A stretch of DNA of 64,000 nt from Synchiropus splendidus (lineage: Eukaryota > Chordata > Actinopteri > Syngnathiformes > Callionymidae): NCBI RefSeq assembly GCF_027744825.2, contig NC_071340.1, positions 13,156,001 to 13,220,000 on the forward strand, in the 5' to 3' direction. This document shows, one piece after another, positions 33,301-48,300 of this stretch; positions within the stretch are counted from its first letter, which is position 1, and every line of letters begins with the position of its first letter. Under the pieces are notes generated by a model, which was given only the letters and a program-made list of their open reading frames with translations, had not been told where the DNA came from and did not search any database. A program made the position numbers and the translations under genes.

Positions 33301-36300
33301 CTTGTTTGATGGACATATTCCATCACTGTGTTCAGCACGCAGATGATAATCTTGGAGTAAAATTACAAAACTATTTTTGACTGGCTTTTCATCTTGAAAG
33401 TGGTTTAAGATACTGTTGTTGCTGTGGAACTGGGGACCAACAGTAACTGTAATAGCAAGACTCTGGAGTGTTTTATATGGGAAATCATAAATCAACTCCA
33501 CTGCATACCTTTTATGGGTTTTGTGACGATCCCTGTGATCCCACTAAGAAATCCCTGAAAAAAATGATAAAGCAACATTACAATTTCAGAAAACATTTTT
33601 TCACACAGAAACACTTGTCAGTGTATCAGACACTTAGAGACGTACAGACACAAGCCCCTTGCCGCCTCTCGCCAGCCCTTCTTTCAGGCCGCTTGGCTGT
33701 TTGTTCATGGTTTCCTGCCTCCTCATCTGGTACTCCTCGTCCATCGTGATGGCAGCAACACCCTTGGCCATGGCACCGGTGATCCTGGAGGCGGCACCAG
33801 CAATGCCACCTAACACAAAACGTGAGTGTTATCTGAAGACACCAGACTTTGTAGTTAACTTTTTAGCAGCAACTACAGTGGAATTTTCAATGTAAAACAA
33901 CACCTGTAGATTGAAGCCCAACGAAGTTAAATCAGTCCAAAGATATATGTGCTGGCAGATCAAAAAGTGACTTTCCTTCTATAAATTATTAATTCTTCAT
34001 AATTATATTTGGAGTTTGTTTTTCTGAAGTTGATATCAACTTTTTCTGCTTGATGAAACCAAAGAACTTGAATATTAGCAGTTGTGTTTTCTATTCCAAA
34101 ACAGTGAAATCAGTGGACAAGATTCCTGGGTGACTGGAAAACTTGAGGTGTCATCGTAGCCCAGCTCAACTGTCAAAGAATGCTTTCGCCTGAGAGCCAT
34201 ATTTTGTGAAAAACAACTACATTAATAAATTATTTATTCTGAAGTTATTTAACATGGCAAATTACTTGTCAATCACCCTTCATGTAATAAACTTTTGGGA
34301 CGCAAGCATGACGAACCACTTTTAAAGTTTGACTAAGAGTCACAAATATTTTCACTTTAGATACAGATGTGACTCATTTCATATGTACAACATGTTCCTT
34401 ACTCACCTACAGCTCCACCGACCAAGGCTTTCACACCAAGAGCCATTCCCTCCACAAACTCCTCTGGCCCCTGTATTGCGCCCTAAAAAAACATATCATC
34501 ATAACACATACATTATATTAGATACAAAAGCACATAGACAGAGTAACTAGATTCAGATGACAGCAGACAGATAACAGAGACTAATCTGAAAAATGTAACT
34601 AATATTCAATATTCCCAAACATGCCCATATAGTTTTCAAGAAATACAGTGTATTTTTCACGTTATATTCCGATATTCTCCGCATACCTGGTAGGGTTCAT
34701 AGAAAAAAGCCTCCACTCCCTCAGAAAGTCCTCGGATGAGTCCAAAGGGGTTTCCGAGTACGTCGAGGCCCAACACCAGCACGTACATTTGTTTAATAGC
34801 CTACAATCGGGATCACAACATCATCAGATATCACTGTGATCATAAATCTCATGCTTTGGTTTTGCACACGGACGTCACCTGTTTGGAATAATGTCCGATG
34901 ACTTCCCACTGCAGCTGCTGTGTGGTACAAAACTGGAAGGTCATCTCAAAAAATGCCAACCTACAGAACAGGAGCATGAATTATTGGTTGAACAACAAAG
35001 AGCGTTTTCGTATGCCGCCTTTAAATTACTGCATACTTGAAGACCACATCCTGCACGTCGGTGAGCGTGGCTCCGATGCTCTTCAGCAACAGATTGAGGG
35101 ACTGGACCGGAATGAGCTCTGCATCCCTTTTCTTCTTCTGACCATCTTCTCCTCCAGAACTCAGAGAGAAACTCAGGTGTAGCTGCAAATATACACAGGA
35201 TTACTTGGTACAATCAAAGATCCAATTCAGACCAACTACAGCACCTTTCAGACAAAAGACTTGTGGCATGATGAACAGTTTTGGAAGTCAATATTGATTA
35301 TTATTGGCAGGATCACGGGAAATGAAGTTATATACAAAGAAACTAACACAGGGTCCTTTAAAACAATAGATGGCATAAGTCAGAAGTGTATAGGATTCTT
35401 AAGCTTTAGTCAAAACTGAATTTATACTCTCACATTAATACCTCTACTAGAACACCCAGAAGAAGACACTTTTTCAGTGTAGGCACAGACATATAGTCAT
35501 TAAAACAGGCAAAAGGGAATGAGTGAAATCAGAAACCTTGATGGGAGAAATGTGGAAGTACTCATAGAGGCTTATTGGAGACGTGTCAGCAGCTGAAACG
35601 TAATCCATGTCCTTTTTTAAATGCTCAATGTCTTTTTCAAAAAGTTCCACCTGCAAAAAAAGCAGGATGGAAAAGTGTTCACATCGCAAACGATAAATAA
35701 ACACATAAGTCATTGAGCTAAAGTGTCACCTCTTGCTCTGAGGTCACGATGCTGCCGTTCTCTTGGGAGACGAGGTCCAAGATGGCATAGAGAAATCCCA
35801 GGTCAAGTTTTAGGTCCATTTCTTGAATCAACACTTTAAAGTACCTAAGGGACAAAGTCACAAATAAGTATCAAGTAGTTTTCTTTCGAGCCTTTAAAAG
35901 AATTACTTGATGCGGCAGATGTCCGAGTGTCCTGCTGTCCGGGTTACAATGCTGATGTCGGTTAGAGGCTTTGGCTCTGGAAGTAAAAATACAAAGTCAA
36001 ATAAAGAAAATAACAAAAAACACAATGAAGAGTTCTAGTGATGCAGCTTGGAAAGATACCTGAATCCATGGCAACAGATTTTGGCGGTTTCACAGGGTAA
36101 AAAACATAGGGAAAGATGGCACCGGGCAGCTGGTTCTGAATCTGTGATCAGCCCAACGAGAGACCAAATGTGAATGTTGAGTCAAAAGTCGTGGAAACAA
36201 ATAGTGATTTCTGTAAGCAACACTGGAAAAATGTCTGTACCTGTATGTGATGTATCTGGACTCGGTAGGCACGCTGCCGTTGAGACACACTGTACTCCAC

Positions 36301-39300
36301 TTTCACACCAGGTATGAAATGCCTTCTGAGGGGAGCATCCACTGGCTGATACATTCGCATCTCACTGCCACTTGGAGTGAAGCACACCTGTGGATAGGGG
36401 AGACATTACTCCTGCGCAACTATACGGTGGTTGTTAACCAAGTGAAAGGGACAAAATAAAAGAATAGCAGAGCTTAATGTATCTCACCCGGAAATGGTTT
36501 TCCAGATCCAGAATGGCATTATCAACGGGCTCAGTGATAATGTATTCTTGGTAGCTGGTTTCCAGCATCTCTGCCTCTTCCAGGGTGACAGCTTTCCAAC
36601 GAGTCTTCTTCTTGGGCTTGTACTCCCACACCACATCAGAGCTGCGACCAGCCATATGAGATATGCCCACATGTTTAGTTAAGTTAAGGAAAACAAAGTT
36701 TCATTGTGTTTGTTCATAGTTGTGAGCATTAACCTCAAACATTTATATATATATTTATATATATATAACATGCAAACCTTGTGATGCCAATGAACGAGAC
36801 CTCCTGACCACTCGTGTTATTAACCAGAGACACGCCGACATTCTGTAGCGACAGGATGGTTTCCTGCTCTGCCAGCTGGGCCTTTTCACTCTCGCACAAC
36901 ACCTTATACATTTGTTGCTCCTCTGTAAACAGCACGACACGCTGCAGACCTGTGTAACCACAGAGACAAGACACCTTGAAATGAATTGTTTGGATATATA
37001 ATGTTAATAGGAGTTTTGTCATAACTTTATACTTAACACGGGTCTAAAACACAACCATGCAAAGAGGACAAAATTTGAGGTCAAAGGTTAAGGGCCAAAT
37101 AATCTTTCTAATTATTAAACATTTTATATAATATTATATTGTAGCATTATAATACATAATTACATAATGGTATAATTCAATTTGCCGTTCCATCTGCATC
37201 AATATTTTGGAAGTTTCCAGACCAATTGTTGACATGGATCATCTGAGCTTGCTAGAAACCAGCTCATCATATAGCAAAGCTTGAGCATTGTTGTCCATGA
37301 GGGTCACATTTTTGAGTGCAAGTTAAATCTGGCTAAAATGCTTACCTTCAAAAAAGGAGACAACAAACAATTTCCCCTCGTTGTTCATGTCTTCTCGTAG
37401 GTCCTATTAGAGTAAGAGAAGAAAGAATCATTCGTTATTATTATGACCAAAAGGTCCCTTCAATAATTCAACCATTGATTGAGCGGATTTGGTCACACAT
37501 CAGGAGCACCGGTGAATGAGCATCTATAAATCGTCTCAACTGAAAATCCTTTAGCACATACAAATCTCTGACTGGTGACAGCGCTCAGTGCTGTACATTG
37601 AACATGTGCCAGTATTTAGCAGCCTAACCTAATGGATAAAAAAAAACAAGTACCTCTTCACATCTTAATTTCCCACTGTAACTTCCACACTTCCAGCAGA
37701 GCTCACGTGACCCAGTTGGCTCAGTCCAGGTGTAGTAAACAGCTTTTCCAGCCTCCAGCTCTTCCTGCTCAGCCTCCTTCTGAGAGCTACATGAACACAA
37801 AACACACCCATAAAAAGTGTTTTTAAAGAATGACAATTAAAAAAAAAAGTCTTCATGGGTCCCAACCACCAAAACATTGTTACCATGGCAACCTTGAAAC
37901 AGTTAAAGCACAAGGACAACCGACAGAACAAATAGAAGAAAGTCAATAAACTCCAAAGCACCTAGCTGAACAGCTGAGATCAAGTTTGTACATATAACTT
38001 GAGACAAACATGGTTCTTGACGACAAACAGCAGACAAAGACAAAATGAATGACTGAGAAGAGAAACCTTTATCTACAGACGGATGGTGATGGAAAAATAG
38101 GAATATGAGTCGAAGCAATAGTACTTGAGGAAGCAGCAGGTGTGACTCTGTTGGGAGAAGCCCAATCAGTCAGTAGCAACCAAAACCAACACGTCTACGA
38201 GTAAAGATGGTTCAACATTGAACAGGAATTCACAAGAACATAGTCAGATGAGTTCATAGTTGAAAAAGTTTAACCTGCTCCTTTCAATTTTGACTCATAA
38301 ATATTGAGTTCATTAGATAAACGTTCTCTTATATTTACAGCAGTTGTGTTGCTGAAGATGTAATGTATAGTGTAGTTGAAACAGAATCGAGGAGCAGATT
38401 ACACAAAGACAAACCAGAACCTAATGTGGTGCGGTCACTTACTGAGACCTGAACTCTTTTCCTGATCACACTCTGAACTCGTTATTATTTTTGGGAACAT
38501 GTTGAGGTAGAGTGACACTCCACCACTAGGTGGTAGTGTTGGCCGTCCCACTCTTGACATTTTCTTCAGTTCATTTGTGATTTATTTTAATATTATTATA
38601 TTGTTATCTTTGCTCTCCAGGAGTTCAGGGTGCATCAGAAGAGTTTTTTTGTATTTTTCTACCTGTCCTCCTCCGTTGAGAAGGAGAGGTCGAGCAGCTC
38701 GTCAGCCACCCAATTGGAGTCTGTCCGTGCGCTGCATGACCCACAACACAAAAACATAACGGTTCTTGTCAGCACAAAAAAGAAAAAACAAAGTTCAGAA
38801 CTCTGCAGTTGCTTGGTCTTTGAACAGAATCCTTGAAATACACTCCATGCACACAGATCGCACTCCCTTCTGTGAACAACAGCACATTTTCACAGATGAA
38901 ATCTGGAGGTGAACAATTGCAAGTCCAGCAAAGCTTCAGCACACACATTTTTGTGGTTCATTTGATACAGCCTTCATTCACTTTTTTAAATACCAATATA
39001 ATCATTCTAACCACGTATCCCGATAAATATGTGCTGTTCTATATGTATAATAAATTGACAAGATGAGACGAAGACCACCTGAGTTACAGTGTGTATTTCA
39101 GTCATTTACCACGTCAACAGCAGCTGCTTTATCTTTGGTTGGGGTTGAAGACAGTCGAGGACAAGTTCAAATTCTCATGTTTAAAAGAAGGCGTGCGATC
39201 GAACAATGCATTTCTACATGCTAGCTAAACATCAAAGATGTGACATGAGCACCATGTTTTCTTCAGAACCTGCCTGCCGTTTGGCACTGCAGATACTCAA

Positions 39301-42300
39301 CACCTGCACAAAACAGTCAGTGAATTCGAACACCTTCCTAGCAGGACTAGAATACGTCATATTTCTATGAAGGAGTCAGCAGTTGATAGTCCAGCACTGG
39401 CCTGCTACCAAGAGACTGGAGACTAATCACATTATTTAGCCTAAAAACTAATTCAAATGCTTGCTGTAGGGAAAGATTTTATTTACGGTGAAGATGTATG
39501 ACATTTCTAAGATAGCCATAGACGATAAGTCAATACAAAAAAATGCAAACACAAAGAAAGGAGACAGTTTAAGTGATGAATATTAAACATTAAGATATGA
39601 CCACATCCCCCCTCTAATCTTTCCTCACCTTTGATGAAACTGCACGGTCAGATTTTCAGTGTGGTTGATGAGGAGGAAGGGAGCTGCACCATCAATGTAA
39701 TCAGTGAACCGGATGGTGGCTGAGTGATCCGATAAATTCACATCGACAATAATTCCACCGAGCTGGAATGAGAAACAGTAGTCAGGCAAGAGATTACGAC
39801 TGCTGCTTCCACTTTAACATGAATTATGAATTAGCCTTGAGAACTTACCGAGTTGTCCAAGTGCAACAACAAGCAGTTTTCAGGACGTGTGAAGTCGATA
39901 GTTCGGGGAGGTGATAAACAACCTTCCACTTTGATTTTCAGACGCTTGGTGTCATTTTCAGGCCAGAAAGGAATGGCCGACTGAAGACAAACGCAAACAA
40001 AAATTAAACCACAAACAAACTTAGGAAAAAAAATCTTCTTTCCAAAGTTCAGAGGTGCAAATTTGAGCATGGGCAAAAATCAAGTGACCTGTTCTGGTTG
40101 AGCCTCGGTCCAATTCTCCTGTCCTGCCTCACAAACGAAGATCGTATGCTTGGTACTGTTGACCAGCATGTAAAATGGCACAAATGTGACAATGCGTGTC
40201 AAACTGAAACTGCTTGCATCGATCTTCACGCCGACCTGGTTTGAAAATATTAAGCAATAACAATTAGGAAAAGCACTTGTACTTACTGATAATGTCAGAA
40301 GCTCACCAAGTAGTCTTTGTATCTGCCTTTACATTTCACATCGCCATGACTACCAACTGTGTCCAGAGAGAAGTCATCTGAAAGTTCACTATCTGAAATC
40401 ATAAGACGGACCTGTGGAAACACAAGACTGGCGGTTACTCAAAATTTAAACACTGAAATCCACCTACTACCGATGCAAGCTATGAAAAATAGTATGAGAG
40501 TATGAAAATGTTTTTTTTTTAAATGTATAACATAAAGCTTCCAGCCCTGAATGTTAAATTGTGACCTTAGTACTTGTCATGTTTTACCTTATTGTTCTTG
40601 AAAAAGTAGCGAGGTTTGAAAGAAAAGAGCAGAGGCATGTCATAGTCTGGAGGGTGCTTGCGATGAATATCGTCAGCTTTGTACTGGAGCAAGCGGTTTG
40701 TCTTGTTCACCATCCAGTACGGAGAGTGAATCGCAACAACAGTTTGGCCCTGGTCATATTTAACGTGCACTGCGATGTCCAACTCTGCCCTTTTCTTCTC
40801 TGTGCCTTCAACATCCTCCTCCTCCGCCTCCCGAAGCGACTGGAAGACGATGAACGTTATCTCCTCCTGATCACTGTGGAGACTGAAACAGGAAGGATGC
40901 ATGCACTTCAGCGATACAGTCATGATGAGAGAGGTAGCAACACACAACATAGTCCAAGGCAGACCTGTAGTTTGCTGACCAATCCTGGGCAAGGTAGTTG
41001 AGTAGACGCAGGCAGAGACTTGACTGGTTGATGACTGCAGTGTGGAACTGAGCTGAGTGGCCTGGATCCAACGTGGCCTCAGGAGCAGTCACCCCACTGT
41101 CCTGTTGATCAGAGTGCCAGAATTATTACTATTATTATTCTTATAATGATATTTACGTAACATCTTAAATGCCTTCTAGTGAGGCACAAACGTTTAAAGC
41201 GTTATTATTGTTATCACAGCAGAAACTCTACATGAAATATGGTCACATAATAAGGTCCATACAGTATAATGCAACATCACTACATAATAATGATTACATG
41301 GGAAGCATGGTGTGGAAATTTATGGCATCTTTTCCAAATATATCAAACGAGTATTTGATGCAACACTGAATACATATGATGTACCTTTAATTCGTAGGCA
41401 ATAGGGTAAGGCAGCAAATTGCGCAGCAGGACAGAAGGCCACAAGTGCAGCACAAATGGAACATCGAAGTTATCGCCAACACCTCCAGTGTCTTTGAATG
41501 TCACAGTATCCCTCGCTGGCACTATGTTGATTGTCAGCACACCTCCTTCTTCCCCGCTATAGCGACACGTCTGTTGGAGACGAGCCTCAGGTGGCAAGCT
41601 GTCGATATCTTCATAACTGAAGCCCTCTGAACACTCATACTGCTGATCATTGGCACTATCCTCAAATACTGGCTGAAGGCGCAGGTCAGATCTGAGCAGG
41701 TGGACAAGAAGAGAGGCATGAGGACAAGCGGTATCGTTTTCTGGTCTGCTTTTCCCAGATAAGAGGAACAAGAACGACAGTATAAAATTTCATTCACCCT
41801 AAAACAAAACAAATACAAGAGAATACAAAAAATATCAAATAATCAAGTCCAGAAAGGACTCTTTACAAAATAAGCAAGGCTTCAGAAGCCTTGTACTCTC
41901 ACCTGTAGGAGTCGAGTGGCACACAGAACTCCTCAGTGGGAAGAGCTGTCCCCAAACATGTTGACTCTTCAAAAACTTTGAATGGGATTGTGAAATGATT
42001 GATGATCTAAACAATTAGAACAATAATCACGGTCAAATTGAACATCATTTGAGAGTACATTGACATGATTCATGAATGCGATGTACCTGGAATGGAGAGC
42101 GAATCTTGACGTACTTGCTCCCCTCAACAGAGTAAATCTGACAAACGAGGAAGCGGGTGACACCAGAGTCTTTGTGTGCGACACTGTACATGCCACGACC
42201 CACTTTGATCAACGGAATGATGCTAGTTGAGGTGTGGCCAGCTGGAGCTGAGGGGACACAGAAAGATCATGTTCCTTCCCCCAAAAGATATTCAAACTGG

Positions 42301-45300
42301 AATCAGTACAGGCTCGGTGGTGGTCCTTGTCTGGATCATTCCAAGTCTATGGACAAAGTAAAGCCTCACCAGGTTGGATGTAGTAGTCTTTTCCACTCAA
42401 GGAGATCATGGCAGAGAACTGATCAGCCTCTGTTGCGGTGAAATAATCCATCCCAAGGGTTTGCCCGTCCTGTAATTCCACTGTGTGGTCATGACTTTGC
42501 TGGCCCATGGGTCGAAACATCTCACTGTAGCGGACGAACACTGGCAGGCCAAGGCGGTTTTTAACCACAAAAGGAGCTTCATCCTTCTGAAAAGCATCTG
42601 ATGTTTGTTTGGCAGCTTCAGCAAAAGCCTGAAAAAAAGGTTCAACAGGAGTATGAGGGATGAGTCACAGCTTGCACAAATGTTTTTTTTTTCCTTACCG
42701 TTCCCAAATTACTCAGCATGGCTAGGCCACATTTGGAGAGAGTGACATTCAACTGGTCTTTACTGCTGATGACAATGACAGTCTTGTAGTCTGGGACGTG
42801 ACAGTCTACTTCATCTGAGTAGCCTGTGTACGTCACTGGTTTCTTCTTCATCTGTTTTATGATACATAAAAAAATTAAATACATGTCTGTGTGGAATATT
42901 CAAAATATATTATGTGTAATTACATTGAATTCCAATGTCCAGGGTCTAAAACCATCTCTTGTCTCATCTTCTAGGGGCTCTAGTAGCGGTTCCCAAACTC
43001 CCATCACCTCATTGAAATAGTGAACCTAAACAAAACACACATATTGAAATAAAAATACACAAAAAGGTTGGATTAGAATCAGTTTATGACTGTATTAATG
43101 AAGATAAAATAGTTTAAATAAAGAATGCTACCTCCAAGTTAAGTTCACTGTGCAAGCGAATAAGAGTGGACCAGTTTTTGACATCTCCATGGAAGGAGGA
43201 CTTTGCCAGGAGCATTGGAACGGTGCGGTGTCCCACTCCAGCCTCCAGAGTCACACAGATCGACTTGATACTGAGCTGTTAAAACGGCAGATTTCTTAGA
43301 GCAAAAGTTTGTCGCACAGACAAAAATGAATGCCAAAGATTAATCACCAGTAATGACTCTCCTTGTGGGCTCAAAGGGGTCAACGACTTTGTGTCTTCAT
43401 CCCCTTCCTCTTCCAAGAACCAGAGTTTGAGCTCCTTCCAGCTTCGTTTCTCCCACAAATCGACTGGAACAGGGCTGTCATGCTCTTCCGGAGTTTCTGC
43501 TGTGGGAGTCAGTGCTGACTGGATTGTGATCACAGTATTAATGATGATTGGCGACACCTGGAACAAGATGGAGAGAACAGACACTTATAAACAACAATCT
43601 ACACACCGTAAAAAATACTCAGATCAAATTTAGCTGATAAATATTCAGTTTCGATTCAGCTTAGAATTACACACTGCATATAGGGCGTGATTTATGTGCG
43701 TCCTTATAAACACTCACCTTCAGTGTTAAGGCATTGATGGAGACCTCCATACTCTGGGGGGAGCCAGGGGGCTGAGTGCTCTGGAAAAAAACCTGGCACG
43801 GCTGAAGAACGGTGGTCACATTGTTGGCTCTCTTCTCTCTCAAAAATGGACAAGCAGCAACCTAAAAAAGGCAATAAAGTAGTTGACTTTTTCTGGTGTT
43901 GCACGTTAAGTTACTACTGCATCTTTATCAAATAATAACCTTAAGGTCTTTGATGGCAGCTGTCATTTGAGACCCCTCTGGACCGGTTTTTATAACAAGC
44001 TCACACTGAGTGGTCATCACCAGGGCCGGGGCGTCGGCACGTGTTAAGTCAGCCACAAACACGATCTCTGGATTCCGAACCAACACATTCATTTCGGTCT
44101 TTGAAACAGGGGTAGCTGCTGAGAGAGGAGTACAAGTGCAACAAAAATGAAAAATTATTCAAATTAATCTTGCACAACAGGGTCATTAATGATGTCGAAA
44201 AAAGTCTCATTTTAAGACAGAGACAGTACATTTAACAGAAAATAAACTGAATTAAAACTTTAAACTCACTCGTTTCTTTAGATGTGGTGGAGGAGTTGAT
44301 GTTCTTCTTCTCTCCTGTTCCACTGCTGCTCTTTGGCTGAGGACCCTGTGAGAAACCCTGTTGCGTGGCCTTCAAGAAGATGTCTGCCACAGTCAGCAGG
44401 AACTCCATGCTGGCACACAGATACACATCCTGCACCAGTGTGTCCAGAGTTGTGCCATCGAATCCCTGACGGTAGTTCACCTCCACCATCATGTTCTGTT
44501 CAGCACCAGGTCGCATTGCTATCATCCTGCCGAGCACAGATTCATGTGTTTCACTTATCCAAGCACACATGATGAACTTTTAAGTAGTAGCTTCTATTCC
44601 TAAGGAAATACCTTGGGGTGACCATCTTTATTTTGGTTCGCTTGTCGTCGAGTAGGCATTCTGCCAGCCGGACGGAGGCCTTCATGGAGCTGTCGGAATA
44701 CATGTGGACGGAGGTGGAGATGGTACCGAGGGTAAACTCGGCCAGCTTCAGTTGCTCATCGCGCGAGTCCAGTTGCTGTAACTACAAAACTGATTCGATC
44801 AACACATTGTAAAAAATATCAGATTTCTTTTGCTAATCTATTTCACCTCCCTCAAGTCATTCCATTTCCCAGTTAAATAGTAACGTATATTGAAATGTCA
44901 TAAATCATTACCTCATTCCCAGGTATAAACAGGACCAGACTCATCGAGTCAAACTTGAAGTCCAATTTGAGTGTGCTCTTTAACTTGCTGTTTTTCTGGT
45001 TCTCCACAACAGCCGCTGTCACCACAGTGTTACCTACAAGGTGAAAATAAATAACACTTTTGTGACACAGGCCAACAAGACAAAAGCATTTATGCACTGT
45101 TAGACTGATGGCCATCTTACTACTCGCAGGTCCAGTTGTTCCAGAACCCTGGGACTCTTTGTTGGACACTGTATCTGATGGGTCTACAACAGGTTGAGGC
45201 GACACAGGTACAAGGTCATCAGACTTCTCAGACAAGTTTTCACTGAGAGTCCTCAGCACCACTGTCAGGTCATCCTGGCTGAGAATCAACTGTTGAGAGA

Positions 45301-48300
45301 AGCAAGACGTGGCTGTTAGAAAGTCAAATCTCCAAATTAAAATAGTTTAAATTAAATGTTCAAACAACCATGATACGCTAACTCACAGTCATGGGCTTCA
45401 GATGAGCAGTGATCTCTATATCAGGTATACTGTGGTACCAGTTGGCTGAGAGGTTTCTCTGAACTTCCAAGTCTAGACTGACAGGTTTTAAAAGCTGTGT
45501 TTCTCCAACAAACCTCTCATTAATGAACGTTGTTCTGAGAATCACAAAACATGGAGATTATTTATTGAGAATAGTCCTGATATCTAAGACCTTGTCTCTT
45601 TGAGACGAGGGTTTAACTTGCCTGTACATCTTTAGGTCTGTCAGACGCACAATCATGATGTCAACAACAGGTGGAATTGTTACATCGCTCTTACAAGGCT
45701 GCTTGGCAAAATGATTTTTTACAGACAGCAACCCAAGATCGGCAACAATGACGTTGTTTGAGGAGGACGACTGGGGAAGGAAGATGACGGGGGCATTGAA
45801 GTGGACGTTCAGAGCGATACGTGTGCTCCTCTCCGCCAGCTCCTTCACTCCTGATGCTGCCTTCTCTGCAGCCTGAACTGTAACTTCAGCAAGAGCTTCT
45901 TTAGCCTCCTGGAAGTTATTCACAAACGCCTGTGGAAAAAAAGGGAGATAAAGGTGAGTGGCAGGAAGTTGTAGCTCAATTATGAAGAATTACAAAACTT
46001 AAAATGCACAGCTATATTACAACATTATTACAGTGATTTAAACAGATGTACCGAATGTACATCAACAACAATAAACCAAAGACAGAAATTGGCAAAATGG
46101 TTGTTTTTTGCCTTAAATAATGGCTCACAGATAACTGCAAGACAACTGAAATGCAAGGTTAAGGTCAAGTTTATTTATAAAGCACATTTCTTCCACATGG
46201 TGCAGACCAAAGTTGACAAAGTAACAGTAAGAAAAAAAACAACTTGATTACAATATAAAAAACTCAAAAATGAATTTAAAAAAATCTTACCAGAATGGAT
46301 GATAGAAACTTGTTTAAAAAGATGACCTGAATACAGCCAACATTTAGTTTAATGAAGGTGTCAACGTTGGACATGTCCATATATGCATCTCCCTCTGTAG
46401 CATCTGTGTAGTTCACCATTTGGAAGGCAAACACTTCTTTGTCATCGATAGACACAGCCTGAAAACACATACGCACTTTAGAATTCCAATACATTAAAAT
46501 GAAGTTTCACAATAAGAGTGAGTTGGCGCACCTTCTTGTACAAGGCGTCTTTATCACAGTCAAAGATAACAATGTTCTTCAAGTTCGCCAGAACCTTCAT
46601 GTCTTTCTTCCTGAACAAAACTTCAGACACGAGACCTGGATAGAAAGATGATGTTAATCTGAGCAATTTAAAAGCACATTCTAAAAACAAAAAGTTTTTT
46701 AACCAGTTGTGAAAGACGTGTAGAATAACACACACTGGTTACACTCCACAGTCCTACAATAAATCAAACAAAGATGAATAAACAGATATAAATTTCACCT
46801 TCAATTCTAGTTTCAGAAATCCTTGCCTTTTCTCCACGGATAAAAATCTTCAGACAACGGAGATCAGCTCGGATGTGCATGTTAACCACATCCGTTGTCT
46901 TGGAACTCTTGGATGCTACACAAACAAGGAAAGCCACAGAGGCACAATAAGTGCAAAGTAGCATCAACTGAAATCACATTCACTTATTTTATAATACATT
47001 TTTTCTTTGTAACTGCTGTTTCCTCTTTCTTTCCTCCCTTGTCCCCCTCAGATTCATCTTCCTCTTGAATAGTGGGGAGCTCATCTTGTGCGGTTTCTTT
47101 CTTCTCTGACGGTGGTAGAAGGTTGTTCAGGAAGTTCATGGTGTTCAGAAGAGCCTCGGTGTGTAAATGCACATCCAGAGAAGAGAAGGTCACCTGTAAG
47201 AAAATGTGGTGTGATCAAGGTATGTACAAATTTGAGAGGCTGAAAAAGTTGTCAGTTTAATTAAGATAATTCTGACTTTATATTTTTGCTGAGAAAAAGA
47301 GATGAAATTACAAATGTTGAAGATGCAACTTCAAATACCCATCATAGAATGAGTCAACTAAAATCAATAGCTAAACTATGTTCATTACATTAAGACCATT
47401 TTTACATCTGCACCTAAGAGAAAAAAGATTATTAAAACATGCTCATGAGGCATAAAAGGTGTCATGGCTTTCATTGAATATATACTGTATTTTCCTCACC
47501 TTGATCAGCTGCTCTGTATTATTGTGCAGAGACTTGAACTCAGGACCGCTTTTGTCAGCCTAAAAAAACAAAAACATTTAGCGAAAAACTGCATGAGCAC
47601 AAATTGAGCAAAAATTGGAGAAAAGAATCACATTACTTTTATGTACTCCAGAGTGAGAAGATCAACCTCAGTGTTGTCTAAAGTGGTAATCAGCTGAACC
47701 TGCTTCTCTTCAGAATCTACAGTTGGAGTGGAATCACAAACAACTGGAGTCAATGACAGACAAATCCATAAATGGAAAAAAATACTGCAAGTCAATACTG
47801 ACCCATGTACTCAGGACACTTGAGGCAGATCTCTTTCAGGTAGGTGGATGATGTCATGTCAAATGTGTGCAATTTCAGTTGGGTGCCCAAACCTTCAATG
47901 TCCAAGTGCAGCACCGTGATTTCGTGACCGTCAGACAGGCGACACAGTTGGATGGAAAACTGGAGAAATGACAACGGAAAAGAAATATACATGATTAAAC
48001 TAAAAATGTCCATTAAGTGCTATATTTAATCTGGGCTATGTCTTTAAAACTATTTAAGAATAGGTTAAAGTGACAAGATCTCATTCATCTCATACCTCAC
48101 TGATTTCAAACGTCAGGATGAGGTCCGTCATGTTCTTTTGGGTATCTTCTTTGAGCAAATTTTTGGTTTTATGCAAGTCAGCATATCGAAGTGGCATGGG
48201 ATTGTCTGGGAAAAATGGCCGATCACCAATAGGAGAACTGGGTGCATCAAAGAAAAGGTCCTCCTCAGAGCCTGATGCAAATCAGAACAACGGTCATTAT

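Larger units (their letters stand above)
30302..34800 (-). other. vps13a: vps13a block G: exons 66-75, ATG2_C-like and PH-like domains (about residues 2921-3244)
   Basis: Exons: 34800-34687, 34482-34407, 33809-33646, 33554-33509, 33228-33105, 32125-32011, 31301-31216, 31134-31011, 30516-30442, 30352-30302. The amphipathic glycine-rich helices ([55 protein letters not shown]) match the lipid-droplet/mitochondria targeting segment. The PH-like end ([30 protein letters not shown]) is the part reported to bind XK in human. The product ends in LPKY. Confidence 0.93.
37654..41691 (-). other. vps13a: vps13a block E: exons 48-55, VAB region (about residues 2078-2540)
   Basis: Exons: 41691-41385, 41101-40965, 40882-40588, 40411-40307, 40235-40089, 39980-39849, 39762-39629, 37786-37654. 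Markers: [115 protein letters not shown] possible extra exon at 38731-38663 falls inside the unusually long intron between exons 54 and 55. Confidence 0.9.
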
